NCBI GenBank assembly: GCA_028274465.1
Contig: CM051458.1
Coordinates: 89,300,085 to 89,364,084, forward strand
Length of the DNA stretch: 64,000 bases
Source of the DNA: Plantago ovata
Lineage: Eukaryota; Streptophyta; Magnoliopsida; Lamiales; Plantaginaceae
Direction: 5' to 3'
The notes below the pieces were generated by a model, which did not search any database, was not told the origin of the DNA, and was given only the letters and a program-made list of their open reading frames with translations. A program made the position numbers and the translations under genes. This document shows, one piece after another, positions 51,159 through 64,000 of the stretch. Positions within the stretch are counted from its first letter, which is position 1. Each line of letters starts with the position of its first letter.

Positions 51159-52352
51159 ATGAAAGCATTCTCTTTGTTCCTCTCGAAGCTGAAGAGCCCC
51201 CACAAGAATCATATAGTAGTCTCTGATGCATTGTTAGGCTACAGGAGGATCCAAATCATGCACAAAACTACTGCAGGAAGAAAACCCAAGAAAATAATAT
51301 ACCATAGAGTGCATGAGCTAGACAGAGTAATGGACCTCCAGAAGAAACCATCCCTTATCCTACAGCTGAAGTCCATCATCCAATCCCATAAAAAGGAGTC
51401 TCTTCTGCTAAGGGACCTCGAGAAAGAAGTCGGGTTCGTCCAGAAATGGAACTACATGGCTGTTATTGAGAAATATCCTACCATTTTCCGTGTAGTTGGG
51501 GGCCAGGATGGGAGGTGTCCTCCGGCAGTTACGTTAACCGAAAAGGCTAAAAGGATTGCTGCTTTGGAAGCTGAAGCAACGGAACGAATGGAACCTATTT
51601 TGATCAGGAATTTGAGGAAGCTGTTGATGTTGTCGATTGATTGTAGAGTTCCATTTGACAACATTGAGTTGATCGCGCCTGAATTGGGATTACCGAATGA
51701 TTTCAAGCACTCGATTGTTATGAAGTATCCTCAGTTTTTCAAACTGAGTGACTTTAATGGAAGATTGTATCTGCATTTGGAAAACTGGGATTCTTCACTA
51801 GCGATAACTGTTCGTGAAGAGAGGCTGGCAGGACAAGTTGATGCAGTATCCTGTTTACAGTTAAAGAGAGCTAAGATATCCAAGGACGGTAATTTTCCAG
51901 GTCCTTTTGCATTTCGTGTGAACTTTGCTGCTGGTTTTAGGCCAAATGTTAGGTATCTGGAGGAACTCCAGAGGTGGCAGAAGATGGACTTTCCTTCTCC
52001 ATACTTAAACACAAGGAGGATTGACACCACTGATCCAAAAGCTCGGAAAAGAGCAGTGGCTGTGCTTCATGAGCTCCTCAGTTTAACTATGGAGAAGAGA
52101 TTGACTTCTGCCCAGCTGGATGCATTTCACTTTGAGCATCGTTTACCTATTAAATTGATACTTTGCTTAATTAAGCATCATGGGATATTTTATATAACTA
52201 ATAAAGGCGGAAAGAGTACCGTGATCCTAAAGGATGCTTATGATGGATCAGAATTAGTTGATAAATGTCCCTTGCTGGAGTTTAGGGATAAATTTGTGTC
52301 TCTAATTGGCAGGGAAGATTCTAGGTTACCACCTTCTGGTGTAACTTCATGA
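51159..52352 (+). CDS. PORR-domain organelle RNA-binding protein
   Basis: One uninterrupted exon, 397 residues. Plant organelle RNA recognition (PORR) proteins bind group II introns or other RNAs in chloroplasts or mitochondria and assist splicing (WTF1, WTF9 and RPD1 are family members). Residues 1-40 are basic and Ser-rich with LSKLKSPHK, an organelle targeting signal. The domain starts near 48 with YHRVHELDRVMDLQKKPSLI, then FVQKWNYMAVIEKYPTIFRV, LPNDFKHSIVMKYPQFFKLS and FPSPYLNTRRIDTTDPKARK. It ends with the KHHGIFYITNKGGKSTVIL and FRDKFVSLIGRED blocks. Older annotations call this family ubiquitin carboxyl-terminal hydrolase, wrongly. Which organelle cannot be told from sequence. Its 3' end is the source of repeated fragments downstream. 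Confidence 0.93.
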   Translation: MKAFSLFLSKLKSPHKNHIVVSDALLGYRRIQIMHKTTAGRKPKKIIYHRVHELDRVMDLQKKPSLILQLKSIIQSHKKESLLLRDLEKEVGFVQKWNYMAVIEKYPTIFRVVGGQDGRCPPAVTLTEKAKRIAALEAEATERMEPILIRNLRKLLMLSIDCRVPFDNIELIAPELGLPNDFKHSIVMKYPQFFKLSDFNGRLYLHLENWDSSLAITVREERLAGQVDAVSCLQLKRAKISKDGNFPGPFAFRVNFAAGFRPNVRYLEELQRWQKMDFPSPYLNTRRIDTTDPKARKRAVAVLHELLSLTMEKRLTSAQLDAFHFEHRLPIKLILCLIKHHGIFYITNKGGKSTVILKDAYDGSELVDKCPLLEFRDKFVSLIGREDSRLPPSGVTS

Positions 52353-55300
52353 GTATTAAGTTGAGTTTATCTGTAATATCGGTTTATGATCATCTCTATA
52401 AGATCTGTGTTTCACCTTTTTTTATTATTTGTTCAGCTCTTTGGACCAAAATGTCTGTTATTGCCCGTTGTGGTGTATATCACTATAGCTTGCATAAACT
52501 ACATTTTCGTATTCTCAATTTTTCTCACTCCCACAAATATGTTTGGTTACTAAAAACTTGTATGGGAGCTGTGCACAAATTGTTGGTCTTTTTCTGGTCC
52601 ACAAACTGATCATCGTTTTCAAGAATATACTTTTGACATTTCATCCCAAGTTCAATTAGCGGCTGACAAGCAACGTTTTACCTTAGTCCCAGGATCTTAT
52701 TTTTATATAACTTTACCCTTTATTGGTATCAGTCGTTTTGTTTATAGACTAAATTGCATGATTAGTCAATCACAAACTTGTAAAGCAGAGATTTATTTAT
52801 CATTCTCTGAGAAAACAGCTGCAGGCTGGGCAGTCCTACTTTTGTTTGGTGTCAGATACAGGAGCAAGTAGAACGCCGAAGGCCATCGGCATTTAAAGAA
52901 GGTAATGCACTAGCTAATCAACTCAGTCTGCTAGAAATGATGTCCAGTTTTGTGAGAGATAGGCCTTCTTGGTAATTTTAGGTATCCTTTGATCTTTGAT
53001 TGTTGTTTTCTCGAGTTAACTGGTAATGTTCCTGGTCTTAATTATTGAGGTCCAATAGGGGAAAGTGGATATGGCTTTACTTATACATGACATTATTTTG
53101 TTAAGCTAGGTAATTCGATTTGAGTTTTCAGAGTTTACACAATTGGCGAATGCATGCTTTCACTAAAGCCAGAAGATGTTCCGATTACAACCTTCCTACT
53201 AGTTTGCCCATCCTCAAATCTGAGGTTTGTGTAGCTTTTAGAGAGGCATCTTGATTAATGCAAGAAGAAATAATTACCCACTTCATTAAAATATAGGCAA
53301 ATGAAGACTGTATAGCTCTTACAGAGATGTATTGATTTGCATGATTGAAGCAAGAAGTAGGAAGTTAGACTTATACTCGTCGAATTGGTTTGATAGATAT
53401 AGCAGCCGCCGAACGACTGTCCCCAGGATCACGAACTTAAGAAATAAATTATCGCTTTCTTTAGCAGAGAAGTGCTTAAAACTTTCTATTCCATTAATGT
53501 GGTCAGTATTATGTGTTGTCTTCACCAAGGAGCTATAAATAGTTAGTTTTCTTATTGCTCGATCAATTAGAGAATTGTATCCGTCTTTTGGAAAGGCCAT
53601 ACTGGTAGCTGACTTGGTGAATCACTCAATTCTTCAAGTTTAATCATGAAATAGGATTCTTGAAGTATCCTTGTTCAGGATCCGGAGCCCTGTTATGGAT
53701 GTACTTGAATATTTAAAAGAGAGAACCTTTCTTTTTCTTTAAACAGATAGGGGGATAGACATAAAAGATCCATCCATTTTACATGTTTAGGAACCTGAAG
53801 CAGGAGAATAAATAAGTACTTTATTCCTTGAACCATAGCTTTGTCAATCCACCAAGTTGTATGATATCAAACTCTTCAAAGGCACCATATGTAGATGGTT
53901 CTTATGAATTTTCTGGAATGGTTGTGGAATTTATCGCATTGCTGTTCAGGTACTGGCAACTCCAGGGTATAGATCCATTCTAAAACTGCAGGAAAAGTAT
54001 ATGTTGGAAATGGAATAAGATTGTTTGTTTCAGAAAGCTGAATTTTTTTTTGTAATATTATTGGAGAAAGCAGAAACAAATGACACATTCCATTTTAAGG
54101 ACAAGAAGGAATACCAAATTACTTTTTGAGAACCAAATCTAATGAAACCATATGACTCTACTCGGTCAAATTCAAACAACGCCCTAGCGTAAATCAAACT
54201 GTACACTGTAGATTTCAGTTAATGATAGGAATATTATCATCAACATATAGTTTCCTATTAATATTCTAGATGTCACTGGAATTTAGGCCCATAACATCTA
54301 AATTTTTATCTGAGTGATGTTCATACATGCCTCTTATGTTATTCTCTAAGTCTGTTGCAATATAATGGAAAACAACAAGGAGCAATTAAGATCTTGTTTC
54401 AGCGGAGAGAAAAGGAAGATAAGAGAAAAATTTATTAGGAGTTCTCGACCTTCTGGTGTCTCTTTATTCTGATAGATGTATTCCTTATAGGCCACATAAT
54501 TCAGGAGTTCGTAACCACTGTTTTCACTGAGTTAAAGTTCGAAGTACAGGTATAGTTGAGATATATCGGTGGCGCGTATTGGCAGGAAGGATTCTAGGTT
54601 ATGACTTAGTAGCTTTACCTTGTCTTAGTAATGCCGGACTTAACTGATAAGAAATTTAGAATATAAGGCTAGAGGATACTTGATGTGCTCGCCTTGATTT
54701 AATAACACTGTGATTTAATTTCCACTTTGTCGTTTTGTGACCATTTGAGTAGTTGATATTAAACTTGATATTCTCAACGGCAAAATGTCTCTGCTAAATT
54801 GCAGAATAGTTTCTCTGAGAAGCTAAATAATGAGAAAGGAGTATGATGACAAACTACTACTATAGGTTTATGCAATTTATACTTGATTAGTGGTGAATGG
54901 TGATAATGACTAATGAGTATAATGGCTTCATCTATTTAAGTTCTTGCCTGGGATAATCAGGTATTTTAACTTGATATATTCTTATATTCTACAGTAGTTT
55001 ATATTTCCAGTCAGAGCTGAAAAGTTTTGTCACTTTTGTGTTTTCCGTAGGACATATAAATGTTTGATTTAATCAATGAGGTATTTATATTACATGCAAC
55101 AAAGGCATATAGTAAGATGCTTGTTCTACACCCATTTCATCTCCAATTTGTAGTTTTCTAGACGCATGAAAGCTTGAGAATATCATCTTGCAGTTCGTTA
55201 CTCTATTGTTCTTTAAAACATCAAAGAAAAGTTTCAGCTTAGTCCAGGTTCTAGTTATACTATACTTGGGTTTCTTGCTATCAGTGATTTCTTTATTGAC

Positions 55301-55671
55301 TAAGTTGCCTGTGAGTTGGTAATCACAAGCTAATAAATCAGACCTATTTTACCACTTCTTCTGAACACAAATGCAGGCTGTGTAGTTCTGCTCCTGTTTG
55401 CTGTCATCATATACAGGTACAATAGAACGCCAAAGGGCATTGGCATATAAATATAAGGTAAAATACGAGCTAGTTGAGTTCTTGAGTTTGATCTGCAAGA
55501 GATAGTGTTTGCAGACAAGCTAGACCTTCTTGGCACAAGGCGTCCATAAGTTGAGTAATTTTTTACAGCACTTCCATGCCAATAAGGTGTAGACTTGTAT
55601 AAATTGCATAAACCTATAGTAGCTGGAAGGTACCGTACATTAACTCTTTTCGTGAAGATAAATGACACTCT

Positions 55672-55737
55672 ACACACACACACACACACAAACACACAGA
55701 AAAAAAAAGAAAAGAAAAGAAAGAAAGAAAGAAAGAT
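55672..55737. repeat. (CA)n and (GAAA)n microsatellites
   Basis: ACAC repeats at 55672-55698 are followed by a GAAA/AAAG run to 55735. The position in the duplicated block corresponds to the compound trinucleotide microsatellite at 59580-59815. Confidence 0.9.
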
Positions 55738-58175
55738 GTCTGGTAGATCTTTTCTGCTTCCTGTTTTCTGGAATTAACTGGCAGTGTCCTAGTCCTGATG
55801 TGTTAATTACTGTGTGCTAGTAGAGGAAAGTGGATATGGCTCTTCTTATTCAAAAAATTCCTGCCATTGCCTGTAGTATATCACTATAGCATGCATAAAC
55901 TACAAATTCGTATTCTCAAATTTTTCTCTCTCCCACACAAATGTTTAGTTACTAAAAATTTATATCTGAGCTGCACACAATTTGTTGGTCTTTTTCTGGT
56001 CCACAATGATTATCGTTTTCAGGAATATACTTTGGACATTTCATCCCAGTTATTCCGAAAAGAAAGTTCAATTAACGACTGGCAAGCAACGTTTTACTTC
56101 GGCTAATGAGTTCAGTGTCTTTGCAGATCCATAGGACATAGTGAAATGTTTGGTTTTATCAATGCGGTACTTAAATCACAGGCAAGTAAATAGATAGTAA
56201 GATGCTTGCTTCTGGTACATCCATTTCATTTTCAATTAGTTGTTATCTTGATGCAGAAAGTATATATCTTACAGTTTATTACTTTATTGCTCTTTGACTT
56301 CAAAAGAAAGCTTATTCCTAGGTTCTTATTTTTATATAACTTAGCTGTTATTTTTATCAGTCGTTTTGTTTATAAACTAAATGGCATGATTAGTTATCAC
56401 AAGCTAGTAAATCATAGATTATTTATCATTCTTTCCGAACACAACTGCAGGCTGTTTAGTTCTGCTTTTGTTTGGTGTCAGATACAGGAGAAAATAGAAC
56501 ACCGAAGATCATCGGCATTTAAATAAGGTAAAGCACCAGTTAATTAAGTCAGGAGCTCGATTGATCTTTTATTTCATGTTTTATCTTGTTAACTGGTAAT
56601 GTTCCTTTTTCCTGCTTTCTTTATCGTTGAGTTCCAATAGAGGAAAGTGGATATGGCTTTACTTATTCATAACGCTATTTTGTTAAGCTAGAAAGTATTT
56701 CCATTCAAGTTTTCATAATTTGCAAATGCATTCTTGGCTATTACAACCTTCCTACTAGTTTCCCCATCTTCAAATCTGAGGTTTGTCTAGCTTTTAGAGA
56801 GGCATCACCTGATATTGGGTTTCATGATTAATGCAAGAAGAAATAATTATCCACTTCATAAAATATAGGCAAATGCAGATTGTATAGCACTTACAGAGAT
56901 TTATTAACCTGTTACATTTATACTCGTCGAATTCTTTTGGATAGATTAGCAGCCACTGAACGACTGTCCCAAGGACCACGAACTCAAGAAAGAAATAACT
57001 GCATTCTTTAGCAGATAAGTCCTTTTGCTTCACCAAAACTTCCTATACCATTAATGTGGTCAGTATTATGTGTTAATTAGTTAATGTTCTTATCGCTTGA
57101 TCAAGTATGATGTTAGAGAATTGTATGGTTCTTTTGAAAAGGCCATACTGGTAGCTGACTCAGTCAATCATTCCATTATCTTGATCATGAAATGGGATTC
57201 TTGAAGTTTCCTTGTTCAGGAGCCCTATTATGGATGTACTTGAACGAATGTTTGAAAGAGAAAACTCTTTGTTTTTCCCCCTAAACAGAAGGGGGGAAAA
57301 CGTAAGAGATTCTTGAATTTTACTAGGAACCTGAAGCCCGTAAATAAGTCATACTTTATTTCTTTGAGCCTTGGCATTGTCAACGCACCAAGTTGTATGA
57401 TATCAAACTTTTTAAAGGCACCATACAGTTTGTAGATGGTTATTATGATTTTTCTGGAATGGTTGCGGAATTTATCGCAGTGCTGTATAATAGGTACCGG
57501 TAACTCCAGGGTATAGATCCATTCTAAAGCTGCAGAAAAAATATATGTTGGAGATGAATAAGATTGTTTGTTTCGCAAAGCTGAATTTTCTGTAATATTC
57601 TTGGAGAAAGCAGAAACAAAAGACACATTCCAGTAAGGATGAGAAGGAATACCAAATTACCTATTGAGAATCAACTCACATGAAGAGAGTGTTCTAGTCT
57701 TATGACTGAACCAAATCTAATGAACATAGGAATCTAGTCGGTCAAATTCGAACAACTTCCTGGCGTAAATCAGACCCTACACTGTAGATTTCAGTTAATG
57801 ATAAGAATATCATTACCAACATATAGTTTTCTATTAATATTCTAGATGTCACTGGTATTTAGGCCCATAACATCTAAATTTTACCCTGAGTGATGTTCAT
57901 GCATACATGCCTCTTATGTTATTCTGTAAAATGAATAATTATGTTATGTCTGTTGCAATATAATGAGAAAAAGACTTAGCAATTAAGATCTTGTCTCAGC
58001 GGAGAGAAAAGGAAGATAAGAGCAAAATTTACTAGGGGTTCTGGTGTCTCTTTATTCCCACAGATGTATTCCTTATAGTCCACATAACTCAGGAGTTCTT
58101 AATCACTGATTTCACTGAGTTAACGTGCGAAAGTGCAAGTATAGTTGAGTATAAATTAATAGAATTTATGGATAT

Positions 58176-58236
58176 ATTGGTGGCGCTAATTGGCAGGGAA
58201 GATTTTAGGTTTCGACTTCCTGATGTGACTTTTTGA
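58176..58236 (+). pseudogene. Duplicated 3' end of the PORR gene
   Basis: The frame LIGREDFRFRLPDVTF followed by TGA is the counterpart of LIGREDSRLPPSGVTS at the end of the intact PORR gene (52300-52352), with the same length to the stop. A more decayed copy lies at 54575-54605 (TTGGCAGGAAGGATTCTAGG). Nothing further upstream of the PORR coding region was seen in the array. Confidence 0.7.
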
Positions 58237-59577
58237 GTGGAGTGTATCTATAACTTAGTAGCTGACTTAAAACCTTGTCCTAGTAATGCTGGACTTACCT
58301 GATAAGAAATTTAGAATATAAGGATAGAGGATACCTGATGAGCTCGCCCTGATTTAATAACGCTGCAATTTAATTTTCACTTCTGTCGTTTTGCGACTTC
58401 GTTTGGTTAGGTGATACCAAACTTGATATTCTCAACGGAAACTTGAGAATGTGACTCTGCTAAACTACAGAATTGTTTTTCTCTGAGAAGCTAAATAATG
58501 AGAAAGGAGTATAAAAACCTGAAGTTTCTGTTTTCATCCCAATGTGTTCAAACTTCAAAGCCATTGTTTCAATATTTTGAGGCTGGTGAAAAATGCAGAA
58601 CAAAAAACATTTGTCATGTAAGTTTATCAATCCCAAAAGTTTTAAATTCTGTAAATTTTCCAGATCAAGTCTTCAGGTTCGCAATATAATTGGGAAGATG
58701 ACCTTTCCTTCATCTAATTCTCTTGGTTTTAATTAGTGTACTTATCAGACGTTTTCTTTCCATGACAGTTAAAAGCAGTTTGTTTTCAAGAAAATCCTTG
58801 ATGAGTGTAATCTATAGAGTGGTGATAATGAGTATAATAGCTTCATCTAGTTCGGTCTTGCCTGGGAAAATCAGGTATTTTACTTGATATATTATACTTC
58901 GTACTACATCAGTTTATATTTCCAAAGAGCTGAATAAGTTTTGTGTTTTCGGTAGTACATATAACTGTTTGATTTCATTAATGAGGTATTTATATCACAC
59001 GGAACACAACTAACCATATAATAAGATGCTTCTGCTACATTCATTTCATCTCCAATTTGTAGTTTTCTCGATGCATGAAAGCTTGAGAAGATCATCTTGC
59101 AGCTCATTTCTCATTGTTGTTTAAAACATCAAAGAAATATTTCAGCTTAGTCCAGGTTCTAGTTTCATGATACTGGGTCCTTTTTTGCTATCAGTGATTT
59201 CTTTATAGACTAAGTTGTTCGTGAGTTGGTAATCATAAGCTGATAAATCAGACCTATTTTACTTTACCACTTCTTCTGAACAAGGTGCAGGCTGTGTAGT
59301 TCTGCTCCTGTTTGGTGTCATATACAGGAACAATAGAACGCTGAACGCCGAAGGGCATTGGCATATAAATATAAGGTAAAATACGAACTAGTTGAGTTCT
59401 TGAGTTTGATCTGCATGAGAGAGTGTTTGACAACTAGATCTTGGTACAAGGCATCCATCCATAAGTTGAGTTTAAGAAGTTTTTACAGCACTTCCTTATT
59501 GACTTGTATGAATCGCATAAACCTAAAGTAGCTGGAAGGTACTGGTAACTGCTAAGTCTTTTCGTGAAGATAAATAA

Positions 59578-59816
<239 letters not shown>

Positions 59817-61235
59817 TTTAAAAATCTGGTTTATCTTTTTTGCTTCTTGTTTTCTGGAATTAACTGGCAGTGTCCTAGTCCTGATTTGTTAATTACTGTG
59901 TGCTAGTAGACGATATTTCAGTTTTGAGTTTTCTATATCTGTGTATGCATGCTCTGTAGATCTTAGATAGAGATCCCTTGACCTGAGATTGATTTTCATG
60001 AATTAAGCAAGAAGAAATTATTACACACTTCAATAAAATATAGGTGAATGATGCTGTATAGATCTTGGAGAGTTATATTGACCTGATGCTGCAGATTTAC
60101 ATGATTTAAGTAAAATGTAGAAACATTGCACTTCTACTCTTCCAATTCTTTTGGGTAGATATAGCAGCCATTGAATTACTGTCCCCAGGAATACACGTTT
60201 AAGAAAGAAAAGTTTGCTTTCTTGACCAGATAAGTCCTTTTGCTTCATCAAAACTCGCTATTTATTTAATGCAGACAGCTTTATGTGTTGTCATCACCAA
60301 GGAGCCATGAAAAGTTAGTTGTCTCATTGCTTGTTCAAGTAGGATGTTAGAGAATTGTATTCAAATGCCATCAAACTGGCAGCTGACTTTGTCAATCACT
60401 CCATTGTCATAATCATGAAATGGGATTCTTTAACTTTTCTTGTTCAAAACCCCTACAATGGATAAGCACTTGAACGGGTAAAAGACAGAGATTGATTAAA
60501 CTTTACGCGATCAATAAGATTAAGAAATTAAAAAACTTGGTCATCCTTAGCTTTGTAAATGCACCTAGTTGTATGATATCTAACTGTTTAAAGGCTCCAT
60601 ATAGTATTCAGATACTTTTTATGTTTTTCCTGGAATAGCAGGCACACATTGTCGAGACACTCGACAGTGTTATTTAGGTATTTGTAACTCCATGATATAG
60701 ATAGATCCAACCTAGAAGTGTTGGAAGAATAGACAGGAAAAGTAATAATAAGATATCTGCAAAGCTGAAAACCATAAACAAAAGAAATATTCCAGTCTCA
60801 AGGTGAGATAGGAATACAAATCACTCTTCTGAGAACTGGCTCAACCTAGAAGAGTGCTCAAGTCTTGTGACTGAGCCGAAGCTAACCTGTAGCCTAATGA
60901 AATTTATGATTGCACTTGATTAAATTTGCACAACTTTGGGAATTGGGACATGAATCTATACTCGGTATGTTTCAGACTTAGATTAACGATAAGAATATAC
61001 TACCAACATAAAATTTCATGTTAATATATATTCCTTTCTGCTGTCATCTGAATTCTAGGTCCATAAGTTATGTTTATGGATACAATATACATGGCTCTTT
61101 TGTTATTCTATTAAATGAATAATTATGTTTGATCTGTTGCGTGTGATGAAGTAGCATTAGGATCTTATTTCAGTGGAGAGAAAGAACAGAAGAGCAAAAT
61201 TTATTAGAAGTTCTGGATTGCCTTTATTTCCAATA

Positions 61236-64000
61236 GATGTTAGAGATTAGCCGTATAGGCCATAGCACTCGGGAGATCTTAACCACTGATTTCATTAAGT
61301 TAACACGAGAACGTGCGATTGCATTTGAGATACACGTCGACTGGAAGAATTCCTATGTTTTGTACCGCACACTACACCAGCTAGGATACATGGATGTTAT
61401 CGATCTAATCCTTTTCGTGTGGGCATTTTCCTGTTTCGTATCAATTGGTCTGTTTTGTTGTAATGCAGTTACTGTCTGTATAGTGATGTGCTGATGGTTA
61501 TGCTTTCATGTCCATATTGTAACGTGAAATGTGACATTTCTTTTTCGTATTGTAACTTATTAATTCATTACACTCTTCCTAAAAACTAACAAGTAACAAA
61601 CAAAGGAGTTTACATTATTCTATTGTTAGGGAGAACCATGCTTTGAAGATTTAATCATAAATGTCTCCATCTCATATACATAAAACAGTTGTGGGGGTGT
61701 GAGCCTTGGTCCTGGAGTCTCTGTCCATCATAATGACAAAATATGATATTTGGTTGATTCAAACAATGGTTTTAAATACTTACAGAAACAGGCTTGCAGT
61801 TGATGATTAGGCTTCTTCAGGTGGCCCATATTGGTATTAAGTCATTTTACCTTTAGTTGGTGCATATGACCTTGTTTTGTTCTGACACGATCAGGTTCTC
61901 TCTTAAAATCCTGAAAACTTTGGGCTCTTATGGCATGTTCAGGATCAACAGTTGTGAATAATGTCATTTTGGCTTTGGGGCCCTTGTAACAACCATGATT
62001 CCAATGTCCATTATTTTAGTGTACTATATATCTGTATGTATCAGATCTATAAACATTTTACCTTTGCCTTTACCTGAAGTGGCCAGTGAAAATCATGATA
62101 ACAAGATTTTTTACAGTTTGCCTGCAGTTGTTTATAAGAATCATGGATGGTGTGTTTCAAAGTAACCGCGGTTTGGTTTGGTTTGTTACGTTGTGCCTCG
62201 CAAACAAATGGAGATGATAAATGATATGTAGCGTTGGTAAATGATCTGATAACGACCTATTCCAGATATGCTCAATTTGCGAAGTTTAATCCTTATTCTT
62301 GATTTATATGTTTTGGTCAGACAGATATTTGAATCTTTTGGCGGATTGCTTGTCGCGTGCAAGGATTTGGGCGATTCCGTGGTGAATGGTAAGGCATCAA
62401 TTTTCCAAATTGTATTTGGTTTAAACTTTAAAGGGCGCTCATCCATTTTTCATGTGAAAATGGACCACAGCACTAATCTTGTGATTTATTTGACTGATTA
62501 AAGTTGATATGCTGCTATACTGGTACACAGACTGAATGAATGAATCAATTATTGACTTCTGATGCTCTAATTTATCTAGAAACCAAGTGATTATTAACAT
62601 CTTGAATAGAGGATCTTCTCTTTTGTAAGTCAAAATCATCCAACCTAAAAAGCATTTAATAGGAACCTGAAAATACTTGACAAAATAATGATAAACCCTA
62701 TTGAATGTGAATGTGTGTACTACAAGTGCAAGGACCATTTGAATTGATGGTCATAATCAAGAAAACTTATATAGGGGTGGTGGGTGGTTGATTTTAAAGT
62801 GAAAAGATCCTCTCCTCCTCCTCTATCCTATGGTCCAAGCAATGTGGGCCAGAAATGGTGCTGCTGCTACTACTGCTGCATTTAAGCATAAGACTAGTTG
62901 ACAACACAACATAATGCATTCCCATAATGGTGTTGATATTCATTGCCAAATGTAATTGTACAAAATTTTCCTTGGTTTAAAAGTGATAGCTGATTCTTTT
63001 GGTTGAGTCACTTTCACCTCTCTTGTCCTAGTCCCCTTCACTGTTTGGAATTTCCATTTTTCAAAGAAAGTTGCATTGCAAAATGGTGGAAGTAGAAGAA
63101 AAGTATGGCATCTATCTATTCATTATTTCTTTCTTCTTTTTTTTAAAAATACAATAGCATACATAGGAGGACATGTATCTATCTGTGATCTATCCATCCA
63201 TCCCCCACTTGTCCTTTTATAGGATTTATTACTATGACACAGATTTACACGAGTACTCCTACTACTTTTAATACTGCTTATCTAACTCGTGTTATGAAAA
63301 TGACATGCACATTGCACAGTATACACACAGGTTTGTTTAACTTTACCACCAGATAAGGTAGTAGATGCAAATTAGGCAATGCAAGTAACTCTGAGAGGTA
63401 AGTTGTTGAAAAAAACAGGGGATTAGGTATTGGATGGCTATCAATGGACGGCTCTAATCAAAGTATAATTATAAAGAAAGTAGTATTATCCTTTTTGTTA
63501 GTGAAGTAAGAATCCCAATAGGCCAATTAATACACTAATAGTAATTTAGTCATGTGACTGCAATGCAATCTGATCAAGAAAGAAAGGAAAGCCCACATAT
63601 TATCTGTCCACATAGAAAATCCATAGTTGTGTTATATTATCTTGTTTTTCTGTGTCTGCATTTGGCACCAGTGAAAAAGGTTCTCCACTTGAATGATTCT
63701 TCATCTTGTTTGGTTGAGACTTTTTAAAAATATAAACACAATGATTTGTTTGATACTACTATACTACTACTAACTAAAGAAAGATAGAGATACATAGGAA
63801 GTTGGGTTGACACCACCATAATCTCTCCATTTGTGTTGTTTGCCATATTACTAGGACAGATCACTCACTGACTTCATGGTCTCATGGGAACATGGACCTT
63901 GTGTTAGTGGGATGCTAAACTACTAATGGTTGATAATTCTTTATAGGAGATTTATAGGTTAGCATATCTTAAAAGTGTTGATATGGTGAATTTATATGAT
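61236..64000. other. Intergenic to window end
   Basis: A frame at 61237-61494 ends in a hydrophobic stretch (LILFVWAFSCFVSIGLFCC) but has no homologue I recognise and begins at the edge of the repeat array. A frame at 62268-62501 is likewise unsupported. 62750-64000 is AT-rich with small CT-rich and CTG-type runs (62862-62880). No gene called; a promoter of a gene beyond the edge is possible. Confidence 0.4.

Overview
The window is nuclear DNA of a eudicot flowering plant. The genes are intron-rich with GT/AG introns, intergenic DNA is AT-rich, 5' leaders carry AAACCCTA-type telo boxes, and there are plant-only families (SAUR, PORR, CYSTM, chloroplast Iojap). Species cannot be fixed from the sequence; an asterid is a weak guess from protein flavour. 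No CRISPR, bacterial operon, rRNA or convincing tRNA was seen.

Layout. 1-4.3 kb is repeat-rich intergenic DNA (tandem palindromic block, LTR-type remnant, long inverted-repeat element). 4.57-7.15 kb holds an intact eIF3i gene (+). 7.6-10.3 kb has diverged direct repeats with broken coding fragments. 11.4-17.07 kb is a PAT1 decapping-activator gene (-). 19.5-28.2 kb is a CYP59-type cyclophilin/RRM/zinc-knuckle gene (+) whose sixth intron carries about 4 kb of nested transposon debris. 29.28 kb has a small SAUR gene (+). 29.77-33.72 kb is bounded by terminal inverted repeats and TTA duplications and encloses a two-unit polyubiquitin gene plus gene fragments. 33.7-41.4 kb is AT-rich intergenic DNA with an (AT)n tract and mariner-like inverted repeats. 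41.45-43.49 kb encodes a 2OG-Fe(II) oxygenase-like protein (+), convergent with a chloroplast Iojap/RsfS gene (- 44.67-46.56 kb). 47.51 kb has RPL27 (+), 49.2-49.67 kb a CYSTM peptide (-), and 51.16 kb a single-exon PORR organelle RNA-binding protein (+). From the PORR stop to about 61.2 kb lies an array of diverged tandem duplications that includes copies of the PORR 3' end. 61.2-64.0 kb has no gene I can support.

The genes are mostly independent housekeeping loci: translation initiation (eIF3i), ribosome (RPL27, plastid Iojap), mRNA decay (PAT1), co-transcriptional RNA processing (CYP59), protein turnover (ubiquitin), organelle intron splicing (PORR), growth and stress (SAUR, CYSTM). Four otherwise convincing genes (PAT1 twice, CYP59, Iojap, polyubiquitin) carry five one- or two-base deletions in homopolymers or a dinucleotide run. 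This pattern points to residual assembly indels at least as much as to gene decay. The most interesting structures are the TIR-bounded segment with a polyubiquitin gene inside and the multi-copy array behind the PORR gene.
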